Below, piece by piece: positions 1 through 7,794 of a stretch of DNA of 64,000 bases. A program made the translations under genes and the position numbers. This DNA is from Yeosuana sp036525815 (GTDB lineage Bacteria; Bacteroidota; Bacteroidia; Flavobacteriales; Flavobacteriaceae). The DNA lies in the NCBI GenBank assembly GCA_036525815.1, contig DATCZQ010000184.1, positions 60,337-124,336 of the forward strand. The letters run 5' to 3'. Positions within the stretch are counted from its first letter, which is position 1, and each line of letters begins with the position of its first letter. Under the pieces are notes generated by a model. It did not search any database and was not told the DNA's origin. It was given only the letters and a program-made list of their open reading frames with translations.

Positions 1-122
1 TATCTAAAAGTAAATTCGCAGATTTACCTGATTTTGCTAATCCGGGATTAGGCAAAATCGGATTTCAGGATCATGATAATGTAGTGTATTATAAAAATAT
101 AAAAATTAAAGTTCTTAAGTAA
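1..122 (+). CDS. DUF1080 (3-keto-disaccharide hydrolase-like) protein, C-terminal end only
   Basis: This is the 3' end of a gene that begins before the window; codon phase starts at base 3 and the TAA stop is at 120-122. The 39 visible residues end in GFQDHDNVVYYKNIKIKVLK, which matches the C-terminus of the next gene (GLQDHENKVSYRNIKIKTL). It is therefore probably a tandem paralogue of the DUF1080 family, beta-sandwich proteins related to 3-keto-disaccharide hydrolases. Its stop codon overlaps the next ATG by one base, so the two are probably translated from one message. The family call rests only on this C-terminal similarity. Confidence 0.7.
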   Translation, partial: SKSKFADLPDFANPGLGKIGFQDHDNVVYYKNIKIKVLK

Positions 123-859
123 TGTTAAAGAAGGTTATAATAACGTTTTCAATGATGTTTTTGGATTGTAATCAAATACCAAAGAGACTAGTGTCAAAGG
201 AAAATCAAAGCATTATACAAATCGAATCAGTGCAGAAATCTGATTGGGTCTCTCTTTTTGATGGTACTTCTTTTGAAAATTGGCGAGGATATTTAAATAT
301 TGCAATGTATCCTGAATGGGTGATTGAAAATAATGCTATGGTTTTCACTCCCGGAAAAAAAGGTAGGAAGAATATTATTTCAAAAGAAAAATACACCAAT
401 TTTATTTTATCACTTGAGTGGAAAATCTCAGAAGGAGGCAACAGCGGTGTTTTTTGGAGTGTTTTTGAGGACGAAAAATTCCCTGAACCATACCAAACAG
501 GTCCTGAAATTCAGGTGTTAGATAATGAAAGACATCCTGATTCATTTTTGGCGAACGGCACTCGTAAGGCAGGCTCTATATACGATATGTTGGCATATCC
601 ACCTGAATACATTCATCCTGCTGGAGAATGGAATCTCTGTGTACTTGAAATAAACCATCAATCTAACCTGGGGAAAGTAACTATGAATAGAGAAGAAACT
701 ATAACTTTTCCACTTCATGGATCGAAATGGGAAGAACTGGTATTAAATTCTAAATTTAAAGATTGGGAAGGTTTTGGGAAACATAAAGCAGGTCACATTG
801 GTTTACAAGACCATGAAAACAAGGTTTCTTATCGTAATATAAAAATAAAGACATTGTAA
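122..859 (+). CDS. DUF1080 family (3-keto-disaccharide hydrolase-like) exported protein
   Basis: A 245-residue protein. Residues 44-54 (SLFDGTSFENW) open a DUF1080/PF06439 domain that runs to the C-terminus and ends with the typical GHIGLQDHENKVSYRNIKIK strand. Known members act on 3-keto-glycosides or bind sugars in the periplasm. The N-terminus is a short Lys-plus-hydrophobic segment with Cys16 after FLD, a degenerate lipobox, so a lipoprotein is possible but unsure. It overlaps the stop of an upstream paralogue by one base and is followed by a strong terminator, so it is the last gene of a sugar-related operon. Substrate cannot be told from sequence. Confidence 0.75.
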   Translation: MLKKVIITFSMMFLDCNQIPKRLVSKENQSIIQIESVQKSDWVSLFDGTSFENWRGYLNIAMYPEWVIENNAMVFTPGKKGRKNIISKEKYTNFILSLEWKISEGGNSGVFWSVFEDEKFPEPYQTGPEIQVLDNERHPDSFLANGTRKAGSIYDMLAYPPEYIHPAGEWNLCVLEINHQSNLGKVTMNREETITFPLHGSKWEELVLNSKFKDWEGFGKHKAGHIGLQDHENKVSYRNIKIKTL

Positions 860-886
860 AGGATTAATCATTAGACTATTACTAAC

Positions 887-917
887 AAAGGGCTTCAAAT
901 ATTGAATGCCCTTTTTT
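887..917 (+). terminator. Rho-independent terminator after the DUF1080 pair
   Basis: GGGC and TTCAA pair with TTGAA and GCCC around an ATA loop, with one unpaired T in the 3' arm, followed by six T. It ends the DUF1080 operon and isolates it from the arginine operon. Confidence 0.85.
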
Positions 918-980
918 ATATTATTAATAGTTTTCCAAAAAAATACATTATTCCTAATGAATAGTTCTTTTTAAATAACT

Positions 981-1013
981 TTTGATAATTTTTTTAAAAA
1001 AGTAATAGTTTTT
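981..1013 (+). promoter_or_regulatory. Putative Bacteroidetes-type promoter of the arginine operon
   Basis: TTTG at 981-984 and TAGTTTTT at 1006-1013 fit the Bacteroidetes -33/-7 pattern (TTTG, about 19-21 bases, TAnnTTTG) with a 21-base spacer and one mismatch in the -7 box. The predicted transcript start near 1020 lies about 30 bases before the leader peptide. The match was made by eye in AT-rich DNA. Confidence 0.5.
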
Positions 1014-1048
1014 ACTAGTAGTATTAAATAAAAATATAATTTTACTGT

Positions 1049-1123
1049 ATGAATACATTGAAAAATAAAATACGTCCTTCATCTCCCGGATTGCCCGTGC
1101 GTAGTAATCGCCGCCGCTTTTAG
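1049..1123 (+). CDS. Arginine operon leader peptide (Arg-codon-rich, 24 residues)
   Basis: An ATG-TAG reading frame of 24 codons sits alone in a 494-base intergenic region directly before the nine-gene arginine operon. It begins MNTLKNKIRPSSPG and ends LPVRSNRRRF. Five of 24 residues are Arg, including three consecutive CGC codons just before the stop. The local GC content is far higher than in the flanking DNA, as expected if codon choice is constrained. By analogy with amino-acid operon leaders, ribosome stalling at the Arg run when charged tRNA-Arg is scarce would change folding of the following 230-base leader. The peptide and its position are seen; the attenuation role is inferred. Confidence 0.8.
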   Translation: MNTLKNKIRPSSPGLPVRSNRRRF

Positions 1124-1353
1124 TCTTTAGTTAGCTCAATCCATACGTAATTTTAATTTTTTTCATCTTGTATAAACTAGCATTCATAACATTTCAAAAT
1201 ATAATTAGTAGGTCAATTAACCACTATTTTATGTGTTATATTTTTCCCCGTCGCCCGTAAGGGTGTTATTCGTTATTTGAATTAGGTGAGTCCAGTTCAT
1301 TATCTCCAAAGGATTAATTTTAAATTTTAATAAAAAAATAATAGATACAATAC
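1124..1353 (+). promoter_or_regulatory. Arginine operon 5' leader region (candidate attenuator)
   Basis: There are 230 bases between the leader peptide stop and the first operon gene. I see a hairpin at 1206-1226 (TAGT and GGT pairing with ACC and ACTA, one bulged A, followed by TTTT) and a small stem CGCCC-GTAA-GGGTG at 1253-1266 with a GNRA-type loop. The second stem overlaps a nine-residue reading frame at 1231-1260 (MCYIFPRRP). The GCCCGT segment at 1093-1098 recurs at 1254-1259, which could give alternative pairings. No single decisive terminator/antiterminator pair is evident by eye. Confidence 0.4.
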
Positions 1354-1971
1354 ATGGAAATTGTAATTGCTGATAAATCACATAGTATGTACGCAGAGAT
1401 TATTTGCGAAACCATTTCAGAATCTGCTGCAGTAAGAGGTACTGGTATCGCTAGGCGAACTCCGGAATATATCATAACAAAAATGGAAAACGGCAATGCT
1501 GTTATTGCTTTAGATGGGGATACTTTCGCAGGTTTTTGTTATATAGAAAAATGGGGTCATGGCAAATATGTTGCCAACTCTGGGTTAATTGTACATCCAA
1601 ACTACAGAAATGCGGGTTTAGCAAAAAAAATTAAACATAAAATATTTGAACATTCAAGAACTAAATTTCCGGACGCTAAAATTTTCAGTATTACGACCGG
1701 TTTAGCTGTTATGAAAATGAATACTGATTTAGGATATAAACCTGTTCCTTTTTCTGAATTAACAGATGATCCTACGTTTTGGGATGGCTGTCAAACCTGT
1801 AAAAATTATGATGTGTTAACAAGAACGGAAAGAAAAATGTGTTTGTGTACAGGCATGTTATTTGATTCAAAAGCAAAGGATATTAATGAAAAAAAACAAG
1901 TGAAGTCAAAAGTGTTTCAAAGATTGAAGCATATCAAAGAAACCATGTTTTTAAAAAAGGATAAGAAATGA
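1354..1971 (+). CDS. GNAT-family acyltransferase, probable N-acyl(succinyl)glutamate synthase
   Basis: A 205-residue first gene of the arginine operon. The GNAT fold is shown by the acetyl-CoA loop around residues 76-93, with RNAGLA at 85-90. In Bacteroidetes arginine is made through N-succinylated intermediates, and a GNAT protein at the head of the operon is the natural candidate to acylate glutamate, replacing ArgA/ArgJ. This role is inferred from position. The C-terminal third carries Cys146, Cys149, Cys163 and Cys165 (GCQTCK and MCLCTG), a pattern able to bind a metal and unusual for GNAT enzymes, then a Lys-rich tail. The stop overlaps the argG start by four bases (ATGA), indicating translational coupling. 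Confidence 0.7.
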   Translation: MEIVIADKSHSMYAEIICETISESAAVRGTGIARRTPEYIITKMENGNAVIALDGDTFAGFCYIEKWGHGKYVANSGLIVHPNYRNAGLAKKIKHKIFEHSRTKFPDAKIFSITTGLAVMKMNTDLGYKPVPFSELTDDPTFWDGCQTCKNYDVLTRTERKMCLCTGMLFDSKAKDINEKKQVKSKVFQRLKHIKETMFLKKDKK

Positions 1972-3152
1972 TTTTAAAGAAAAAATTAGTAATAGCTTAT
2001 AGTGGCGGTTTAGATACTTCTTATTGTGCAGTCAGTTTATCTAAACAATATGATGTACATGCAGTTAGCGTTAATACCGGTGGGTTTACGCAAAATGAAA
2101 TTAATACAATTGAAGCAAATGCCTATAAAATGGGTGTTTCTACGTATAAAAATATTAATGCGGTGCCTTCATTTTATCAAAAAGTAATCAAGTATTTAGT
2201 TTTTGGCAATGTTTTAAAAAATAATACGTATCCCTTATCTGTAAGCGCTGAACGTATTATTCAGGCTATTGAAATAGTAGAATATGCGAAAAGCATTGAT
2301 GCAGAATTTATTGCACATGGAAGTACCGGGGCCGGAAATGATCAGGTGCGTTTTGATATGATTTTTCAGACTTTGGCGCCAAAAATTCAAATAATTACGC
2401 CTATTCGTGATAAGAAATTATCCAGACAAGAAGAGATTGACTATTTAAAAGCTAATGGTATAGATATGTCATGGGAAAAGGCGAAATACTCTGTTAATAA
2501 GGGACTGTGGGGAACGAGTGTTGGCGGACAGGAAACGTTGACTTCAGAAAAACCTTTGCCTAGTGAAGCCTATCCCTCCCAATTAAAAAATGAAGGAGAA
2601 GAAAAGGTAACACTTACGTTTGAAAAGGGAGAATTCCTGGCATTAAATGGTGTGAAAAGTGAACCCTATAAAAATATTGAATTATTAAATAAAATGGCTT
2701 CCGCTTTTGCCATAGGCAGAGATATTCATGTTGGAGACACCATTATTGGTATCAAGGGACGAGTTGGGTTTGAAGCCGCCGCGGCATTAATTACAATAAA
2801 AGCACATCATCTATTAGAAAAGCATACCTTAACAAAATGGCAATTGCAACATAAGGAGTATTTGGCTGGTTTTTATGGGATGCATTTACACGAAGGGCAG
2901 TATTTAGATCCTGTAATGCGAAATATTGAAGCATTCTTACAAAGTAGTCAAGACAAAGTTAGTGGTGATGTTACCGTAAGTTTAAAACCTTATCACTTTT
3001 CCTTAGATGGTATTGTCTCTAAGCATGATTTAATGAATGCTGAGTTTGGAAGTTATGGCGAAGAAAATAAGGGCTGGACACCTGATGAAGCCAAAGGGTT
3101 TATAAAAATTATAGGAAATCAAAATAAAATCTATCAACAAGTAAACTCATAA
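1968..3152 (+). CDS. argG: Argininosuccinate synthase
   Basis: A 394-residue enzyme that joins citrulline and aspartate with ATP to give argininosuccinate. The N-terminal PP-loop SGGLDTS lies at residues 12-18, and the length matches the family (about 400). The later GSTGAGNDQVRFD segment and the KGLWG motif are typical nucleotide and citrulline site elements. It overlaps the upstream GNAT gene by four bases and is followed four bases later by argC. Confidence 0.95.
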   Translation: MILKKKLVIAYSGGLDTSYCAVSLSKQYDVHAVSVNTGGFTQNEINTIEANAYKMGVSTYKNINAVPSFYQKVIKYLVFGNVLKNNTYPLSVSAERIIQAIEIVEYAKSIDAEFIAHGSTGAGNDQVRFDMIFQTLAPKIQIITPIRDKKLSRQEEIDYLKANGIDMSWEKAKYSVNKGLWGTSVGGQETLTSEKPLPSEAYPSQLKNEGEEKVTLTFEKGEFLALNGVKSEPYKNIELLNKMASAFAIGRDIHVGDTIIGIKGRVGFEAAAALITIKAHHLLEKHTLTKWQLQHKEYLAGFYGMHLHEGQYLDPVMRNIEAFLQSSQDKVSGDVTVSLKPYHFSLDGIVSKHDLMNAEFGSYGEENKGWTPDEAKGFIKIIGNQNKIYQQVNS

Positions 3153-3155
3153 ATT

Positions 3156-4133
3156 ATGATACAAGTTGGGATTATTGGAGGTGCCGGTTATACGGCTGGA
3201 GAACTGATTAGATTGCTGATGTTTCATAAAGAAACAGAAATTAATTTTGTTTACAGCACATCCAATGCGGGAAACCTAATAAGTAAGGTACATCAAGATT
3301 TAGAAGGTAGTTTAAATTTAAAATTTTCGGGAAGTATAAATTCAAATGTAGATGTGTTGTTTTTATGTTTAGGTCATGGAAATTCTATTAAGTTTTTAGA
3401 AGCAAATACCTTCTCAAAGAACACTAAAATTATTGATCTAGGGAACGATTTTAGATTATTAAAAGATAAACAATTCGGTGATAAAACCTTTGTTTATGGT
3501 TTGCCTGAACTACAAAGAGACCTTATAAAAAAGGCTCATTACATTGCGAATCCAGGATGTTTTGCAACGGCCATTCAATTGGCTTTATTACCCTTGGCAA
3601 AGCACAACTTAATTAAGAATGATGTTCATGTAAATGCCGTTACCGGGGCTACTGGCGCGGGTACTTCATTATCTGAAACAACTCATTTTTCTTGGAGAGA
3701 CAATAATTTTTCATATTATAAGCCTTTTACGCATCAGCATCTGGGAGAAATCAATCAATCGGTGAAGCAATTACAAAATGCTTTCAATTCAGAAATTCTT
3801 TTTATGCCAAATAGGGGGAATTTTTCAAGAGGAATATTTGCCACAGTTTATACAGATTTTGAAGGAAGTGTTGAAGAAGCAAAGGCTTTGTATAAAACTT
3901 TTTATCAAGAAGCGAAGTTCACATTCGTATCAGATGAAGTATTGCATTTAAAGCAAGTGGTCAATACCAATAAATGTTTAATCCATTTACATAAACATAA
4001 TAATAAGCTTTTAATAACGAGTGTTATTGATAATTTATTAAAAGGAGCTTCTGGGCAAGCCATTCAAAATATGAATTTAATGTTTGGATTAAATGAATGT
4101 GAAGGATTACAATTAAAGGCCAATTATTTTTAA
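3156..4133 (+). CDS. argC: N-acyl-gamma-glutamyl-phosphate reductase
   Basis: A 325-residue NADP-dependent reductase that converts N-acylglutamyl phosphate to the semialdehyde. The N-terminal GGAGYTAGELIRLL dinucleotide fold and the catalytic Cys135 in ANPGCFATA are visible. In this operon the acyl group is probably succinyl rather than acetyl. It lies three bases after argG and 15 before proC. Confidence 0.93.
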   Translation: MIQVGIIGGAGYTAGELIRLLMFHKETEINFVYSTSNAGNLISKVHQDLEGSLNLKFSGSINSNVDVLFLCLGHGNSIKFLEANTFSKNTKIIDLGNDFRLLKDKQFGDKTFVYGLPELQRDLIKKAHYIANPGCFATAIQLALLPLAKHNLIKNDVHVNAVTGATGAGTSLSETTHFSWRDNNFSYYKPFTHQHLGEINQSVKQLQNAFNSEILFMPNRGNFSRGIFATVYTDFEGSVEEAKALYKTFYQEAKFTFVSDEVLHLKQVVNTNKCLIHLHKHNNKLLITSVIDNLLKGASGQAIQNMNLMFGLNECEGLQLKANYF

Positions 4134-4148
4134 ATAAAAAACGAATTA

Positions 4149-4943
4149 ATGAAAATAGCCATCATAGGAGCAGGAAATTTAGGAAAATCTATTGCTAAAG
4201 GATTGATAACAACTAATGCGATCACTACCTTATATCTTACCAGACGAAATGTTGACAGTATTAAGGATTTTGAAGGGTATAAGAACATTGTTCTAACCTC
4301 AGATAATGCTGAAGCTGTTAAGAATTCAGATATTTTAATTTTTGCGGTACAGCCAGCACATTTAGAAAAAATACTGATCAATATAAAGCCATTATTACAT
4401 GATAATCATGTCTTGATATCAACCATCACAGGATTTTCAATTTCTAGAATGGAAAATATTATAGGTGAAGATAAATTTGTGATCAGAGCCATGCCAAATA
4501 CAGCGATTTCTGTTGGGAAATCAATGACTTGCTTGTGTAGTAATGAAAAAGGCAAAGGTCGTATAAAAATAGCAGAAGCCATTTTTAATAGATTAGGAAC
4601 TTCCATTGAAATTCCAGAAGATAAAATGCAGGCCGCCACAGTTATTTGTGCCAGTGGTATTGCTTTTTGGATGCGTCTAATTAGGGCTACGACACAAGGC
4701 GCTATCCAATTAGGATTTGAGGCCAAAGAAGCTCAGGAATTGGCGATGCACACGTGTTATGGAGCCGCGAGCCTGCTAATACAATCTGGAAACCATCCAG
4801 AACAAGAAATAGATCGTGTTACTACACCAATGGGTTGCACTATAGAAGGATTAAATGAGATGGAGCATCAAGGGTTAAGTTCATCACTTATTAAAGGTCT
4901 AATCACCTCTTTTGAAAAGATTAATCAAATTAAAAAAAATTAA
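4149..4943 (+). CDS. proC: Pyrroline-5-carboxylate reductase
   Basis: A 264-residue enzyme with the N-terminal Rossmann motif IGAGNLGKSIAKGL and the C-terminal TPMGCTIEGLNEMEHQGL region typical of ProC. It reduces pyrroline-5-carboxylate to proline with NAD(P)H. Its place inside the arginine operon is characteristic of Flavobacteria and links proline and arginine synthesis, which share glutamate semialdehyde chemistry. It is one base from the argD ATG chosen here. Confidence 0.92.
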   Translation: MKIAIIGAGNLGKSIAKGLITTNAITTLYLTRRNVDSIKDFEGYKNIVLTSDNAEAVKNSDILIFAVQPAHLEKILINIKPLLHDNHVLISTITGFSISRMENIIGEDKFVIRAMPNTAISVGKSMTCLCSNEKGKGRIKIAEAIFNRLGTSIEIPEDKMQAATVICASGIAFWMRLIRATTQGAIQLGFEAKEAQELAMHTCYGAASLLIQSGNHPEQEIDRVTTPMGCTIEGLNEMEHQGLSSSLIKGLITSFEKINQIKKN

Positions 4944-4944
4944 A

Positions 4945-6078
4945 ATGCCATTATTTGACGTTTACCCATTATACAATGTAACCCCAGTCAAAGGGAAAGA
5001 TGTTTTTGTTTATGATGACAAAGGACTTGAATATTTAGACCTTTATGGAGGCCATGCCGTCATATCTATTGGTCATTCACATCCTAATTATGTAAAAGCC
5101 ATCACAAACCAGGTATCCAACCTCGGGTTTTATTCCAATGCGATACAAAACCCAATACAGGTAGAGCTGGCAAACCGTTTGGAAGAGGTTTCAGGTTGTT
5201 CTGGTTATCAGTTATTTTTGTGTAATTCAGGGGCTGAAGCTAATGAAAATGCTTTAAAACTGGCGTCTTTTAAGACGAATAAAGCCCGCGTTATTGCTTT
5301 TAATAATGGGTTTCATGGAAGAACGTCTGCGGCAGTTGCGGCAACAGATAATCCATCAATTAATGCACCAATTAACCTACAGCAAAAAGTAACCTTCTTA
5401 GCTTTGAACGATATTGAAGGTGTAAAGCGAGAATTAGAAAAGGATGATGTTTGCGCTGTTATTGTCGAGTTTATTCAAGGAGTAGGAGGATTAGATCAGG
5501 GAACGGCTGAGTTTTTTGAACAAGTGGATGGGTTATGTAAATTAAACAACACTTTTTTCATAGCCGATGAAGTGCAGTCCGGATATGGGCGATCTGGAAA
5601 GTTTTTTGCCTTTCAGCATTATAAGGTAACACCTGATGTTATTTCAATAGCTAAAGGAATGGGTAATGGATTTCCAGTTGGTGGCGTATTAATTCATCCA
5701 AGTATTGAGGCTAAATACGGTATGTTAGGAACCACTTTTGGAGGAAATCATTTGGCTTGTGCTGCCGGTTTGGCCGTTTTAAATACTATAGAAGACGAAA
5801 ACTTGATAGAGAATGTTAATCAGGTTTCTGAGTATTTTATTTCTGAAGCAAAAAAGATTGAACAAATAAAAAACATTAAAGGACGCGGTTTAATGATTGG
5901 ATTGGAATTTGATTTTGAGGTGGCTGAGCTTCGAAAAAAATTGATTTATGAGCATCATATTTTTACAGGAGGTGCTTCCAATAAAAAACTCATTAGAATA
6001 TTGCCGCCTCTTACAGTGACAACAGCGCATATTGACACTTATTTTATGGCATTAAAATCAGCATTATTAAATTTTTAA
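4945..6078 (+). CDS. argD: N-acyl(succinyl)ornithine aminotransferase, class III PLP enzyme
   Basis: A 377-residue aminotransferase from the ATG at 4945. An in-frame TTG upstream at 4912 would overlap proC and adds a poor Lys-rich extension, so it was rejected. The motifs GGHAVISIGHSHP, FHGRTSAAVAATDN, ADEVQSGYGRSGK and the PLP-lysine region ISIAKGMGNGFPVGG are all present. It transfers an amino group from glutamate to the N-acylglutamate semialdehyde. The overall operon suggests N-succinylornithine as product. It is followed one base later by argF'. Confidence 0.92.
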   Translation: MPLFDVYPLYNVTPVKGKDVFVYDDKGLEYLDLYGGHAVISIGHSHPNYVKAITNQVSNLGFYSNAIQNPIQVELANRLEEVSGCSGYQLFLCNSGAEANENALKLASFKTNKARVIAFNNGFHGRTSAAVAATDNPSINAPINLQQKVTFLALNDIEGVKRELEKDDVCAVIVEFIQGVGGLDQGTAEFFEQVDGLCKLNNTFFIADEVQSGYGRSGKFFAFQHYKVTPDVISIAKGMGNGFPVGGVLIHPSIEAKYGMLGTTFGGNHLACAAGLAVLNTIEDENLIENVNQVSEYFISEAKKIEQIKNIKGRGLMIGLEFDFEVAELRKKLIYEHHIFTGGASNKKLIRILPPLTVTTAHIDTYFMALKSALLNF

Positions 6079-6079
6079 A

Positions 6080-7018
6080 ATGAAAAACTTTAGTTCAATA
6101 AGTGATATAGAAGATATAAATGCTTGGATTGATGAGGCCAAGAGCCTAAAAGCTAACCCGTATTTACATAAGAATTTAGGGAATAACAAGACTATTGGAT
6201 TGTTCTTTTTTAATTCAAGTTTAAGGACCAGGTTAAGTACTCAAAAGGCGGCTTTAAATTTAGGAATGAATACCATGGTTATGAATGTTTCTGGAGATGC
6301 ATGGGGTATAGAGTTTGAAGACGGAACCATTATGAATGGCACAACTGCAGAGCACATAAAAGAAGCGGCAGCTGTAGTTTCTCAATATTGTGATATCATT
6401 GCAGTCAGGGCATTTCCAACATTAACTGATAAAGTAAAAGATGAAAGTGAATACGTTTTAAAAGCATTTATGAAATATGCTACAGTTCCCGTAGTTAATA
6501 TGGAGAGTGCAACTGGTCATCCATTACAAGGGTTTACAGATGCTATGACTATTTCAGAATATGCGCAATCAAAAAAGCCAAAAGTAGTTTTAAGTTGGGC
6601 GCCTCATGTGAAGTCATTACCACATGCAGTGGCCAATAGTTTTGTTCAGGCTATGCAAAAAATGGAGGTGGAATTTGTCATCACGCATCCCAAAGGGTAT
6701 GAATTAAATCCTCAAATTGTTGGAGATACGCCTGTTGTTTATAATCAAGAAGAAGCTTTTAAAAAGGCTGATTTTGTATATGTAAAAAACTGGAGCAGTT
6801 ATAAAGATTATGGAAAAGTGTTGAATACAGATCCAAAATGGATGATTACCCAAAATAAATTAGGTCATGCGAAATTTATGCATTGCCTGCCTGTTAGGCG
6901 TAACCTCATAGTTGAAGATGCTGTTTTAGATAGTAAAAATTCACTGGTTATTCAACAAGCAAATAACAGAACCTTTGCAGCACAATTAGTGTTGAAAAAA
7001 CTTTTAGAAAATGCCTAA
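6080..7018 (+). CDS. argF': N-succinylornithine carbamoyltransferase
   Basis: A 312-residue transcarbamylase. FNSSLRTRLSTQKAA (residues 44-58) is the carbamoyl-phosphate loop of the acetyl/succinyl-ornithine subfamily, unlike STRT in normal ArgF, and MHCLPVRR lies near the C-terminus. Substrate choice in this subfamily depends on one residue: Glu92 in the Xanthomonas acetylornithine enzyme, Pro90 in the Bacteroides fragilis succinylornithine enzyme, and replacement of Glu92 by Ala gives succinylornithine activity. Here the equivalent residue is Ala90 in NGTTAEHIKEA, which predicts succinylornithine. The 3' end overlaps argB by eight bases. Confidence 0.88.
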   Translation: MKNFSSISDIEDINAWIDEAKSLKANPYLHKNLGNNKTIGLFFFNSSLRTRLSTQKAALNLGMNTMVMNVSGDAWGIEFEDGTIMNGTTAEHIKEAAAVVSQYCDIIAVRAFPTLTDKVKDESEYVLKAFMKYATVPVVNMESATGHPLQGFTDAMTISEYAQSKKPKVVLSWAPHVKSLPHAVANSFVQAMQKMEVEFVITHPKGYELNPQIVGDTPVVYNQEEAFKKADFVYVKNWSSYKDYGKVLNTDPKWMITQNKLGHAKFMHCLPVRRNLIVEDAVLDSKNSLVIQQANNRTFAAQLVLKKLLENA

Positions 7019-7793
7019 AGAAAAATTATCGATAGTAAAAATTGGAGGGAATATCATTGAAGATGATGTTTCATTAAAATCATTTCTTGACATTTTTTCA
7101 GCTTTGGAAGGCAAGAAAATTTTAGTTCATGGCGGCGGTAAACGAGCGACAAGTGTGGCATCTAAATTAGGAATTGAATCGAAAATGGTCAATGGCAGAA
7201 GGATTACTGATGCTCAAACCTTAGAGATAATTACCATGGTTTACGGTGGTTTAGTCAATAAAAATATAGTGGCCCAACTACAGGCTTTAAATATTGATGC
7301 TATTGGATTAACCGGTGCTGATGCAAATACTATTTATTCAGAAAAAAGACCTGTAAAAGATATTGATTATGGTTTTGTTGGTGACGTAAAAAAAGTAAAT
7401 CATCAATCAGTTGATAAATTAATTGAAGCTGGTTTTACGCCCGTTTTTTGTGCGATTACCCATGATGGTCATGGACAGTTATTAAATACGAACGCCGATA
7501 CCATTACTTCACAAGTGGCTGTGGGTATGAGCCAAATTTATGAAACGGCCATTTATTATTGTTTTGAATTGAATGGCGTTTTAAACGATATTAATGATAA
7601 AGATTCGGTTATCAAGCATATTAATTTGGCCAGTTATAGCACTTTGTTAAAAGAAGGTATTATTGCTGAAGGCATGCTTCCTAAACTTGAAAATTGTTTT
7701 GATGCCTTAAAAAATGGGGTTGGAACAATAAACATGGGTAATACCTCAATGCTCACAAAAGAAAATGATAATTTTACAAGAATAACTTTATAA
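7011..7793 (+). CDS. argB: N-acyl(succinyl)glutamate kinase
   Basis: A 260-residue amino-acid kinase. VKIGGNIIED near the N-terminus and LVHGGGKRAT are the glycine-rich phosphate-binding loops. NTNADTITSQVA and EGMLPKLENCFDAL match the ArgB C-terminal half. It phosphorylates the N-acylated glutamate side chain. The start overlaps argF' by eight bases, so the proteins are translationally coupled. There is no N-terminal extension of the arginine-inhibited hexameric type, so feedback control by arginine through such an extension is not expected (inferred). Confidence 0.92.
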   Translation: MPKEKLSIVKIGGNIIEDDVSLKSFLDIFSALEGKKILVHGGGKRATSVASKLGIESKMVNGRRITDAQTLEIITMVYGGLVNKNIVAQLQALNIDAIGLTGADANTIYSEKRPVKDIDYGFVGDVKKVNHQSVDKLIEAGFTPVFCAITHDGHGQLLNTNADTITSQVAVGMSQIYETAIYYCFELNGVLNDINDKDSVIKHINLASYSTLLKEGIIAEGMLPKLENCFDALKNGVGTINMGNTSMLTKENDNFTRITL

Positions 7794-7794
7794 T

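Noticed and set aside
4912..4944. Upstream TTG start for argD
   Set aside because: It would overlap proC and add a Lys-rich stretch; the ATG at 4945 gives the normal family N-terminus.
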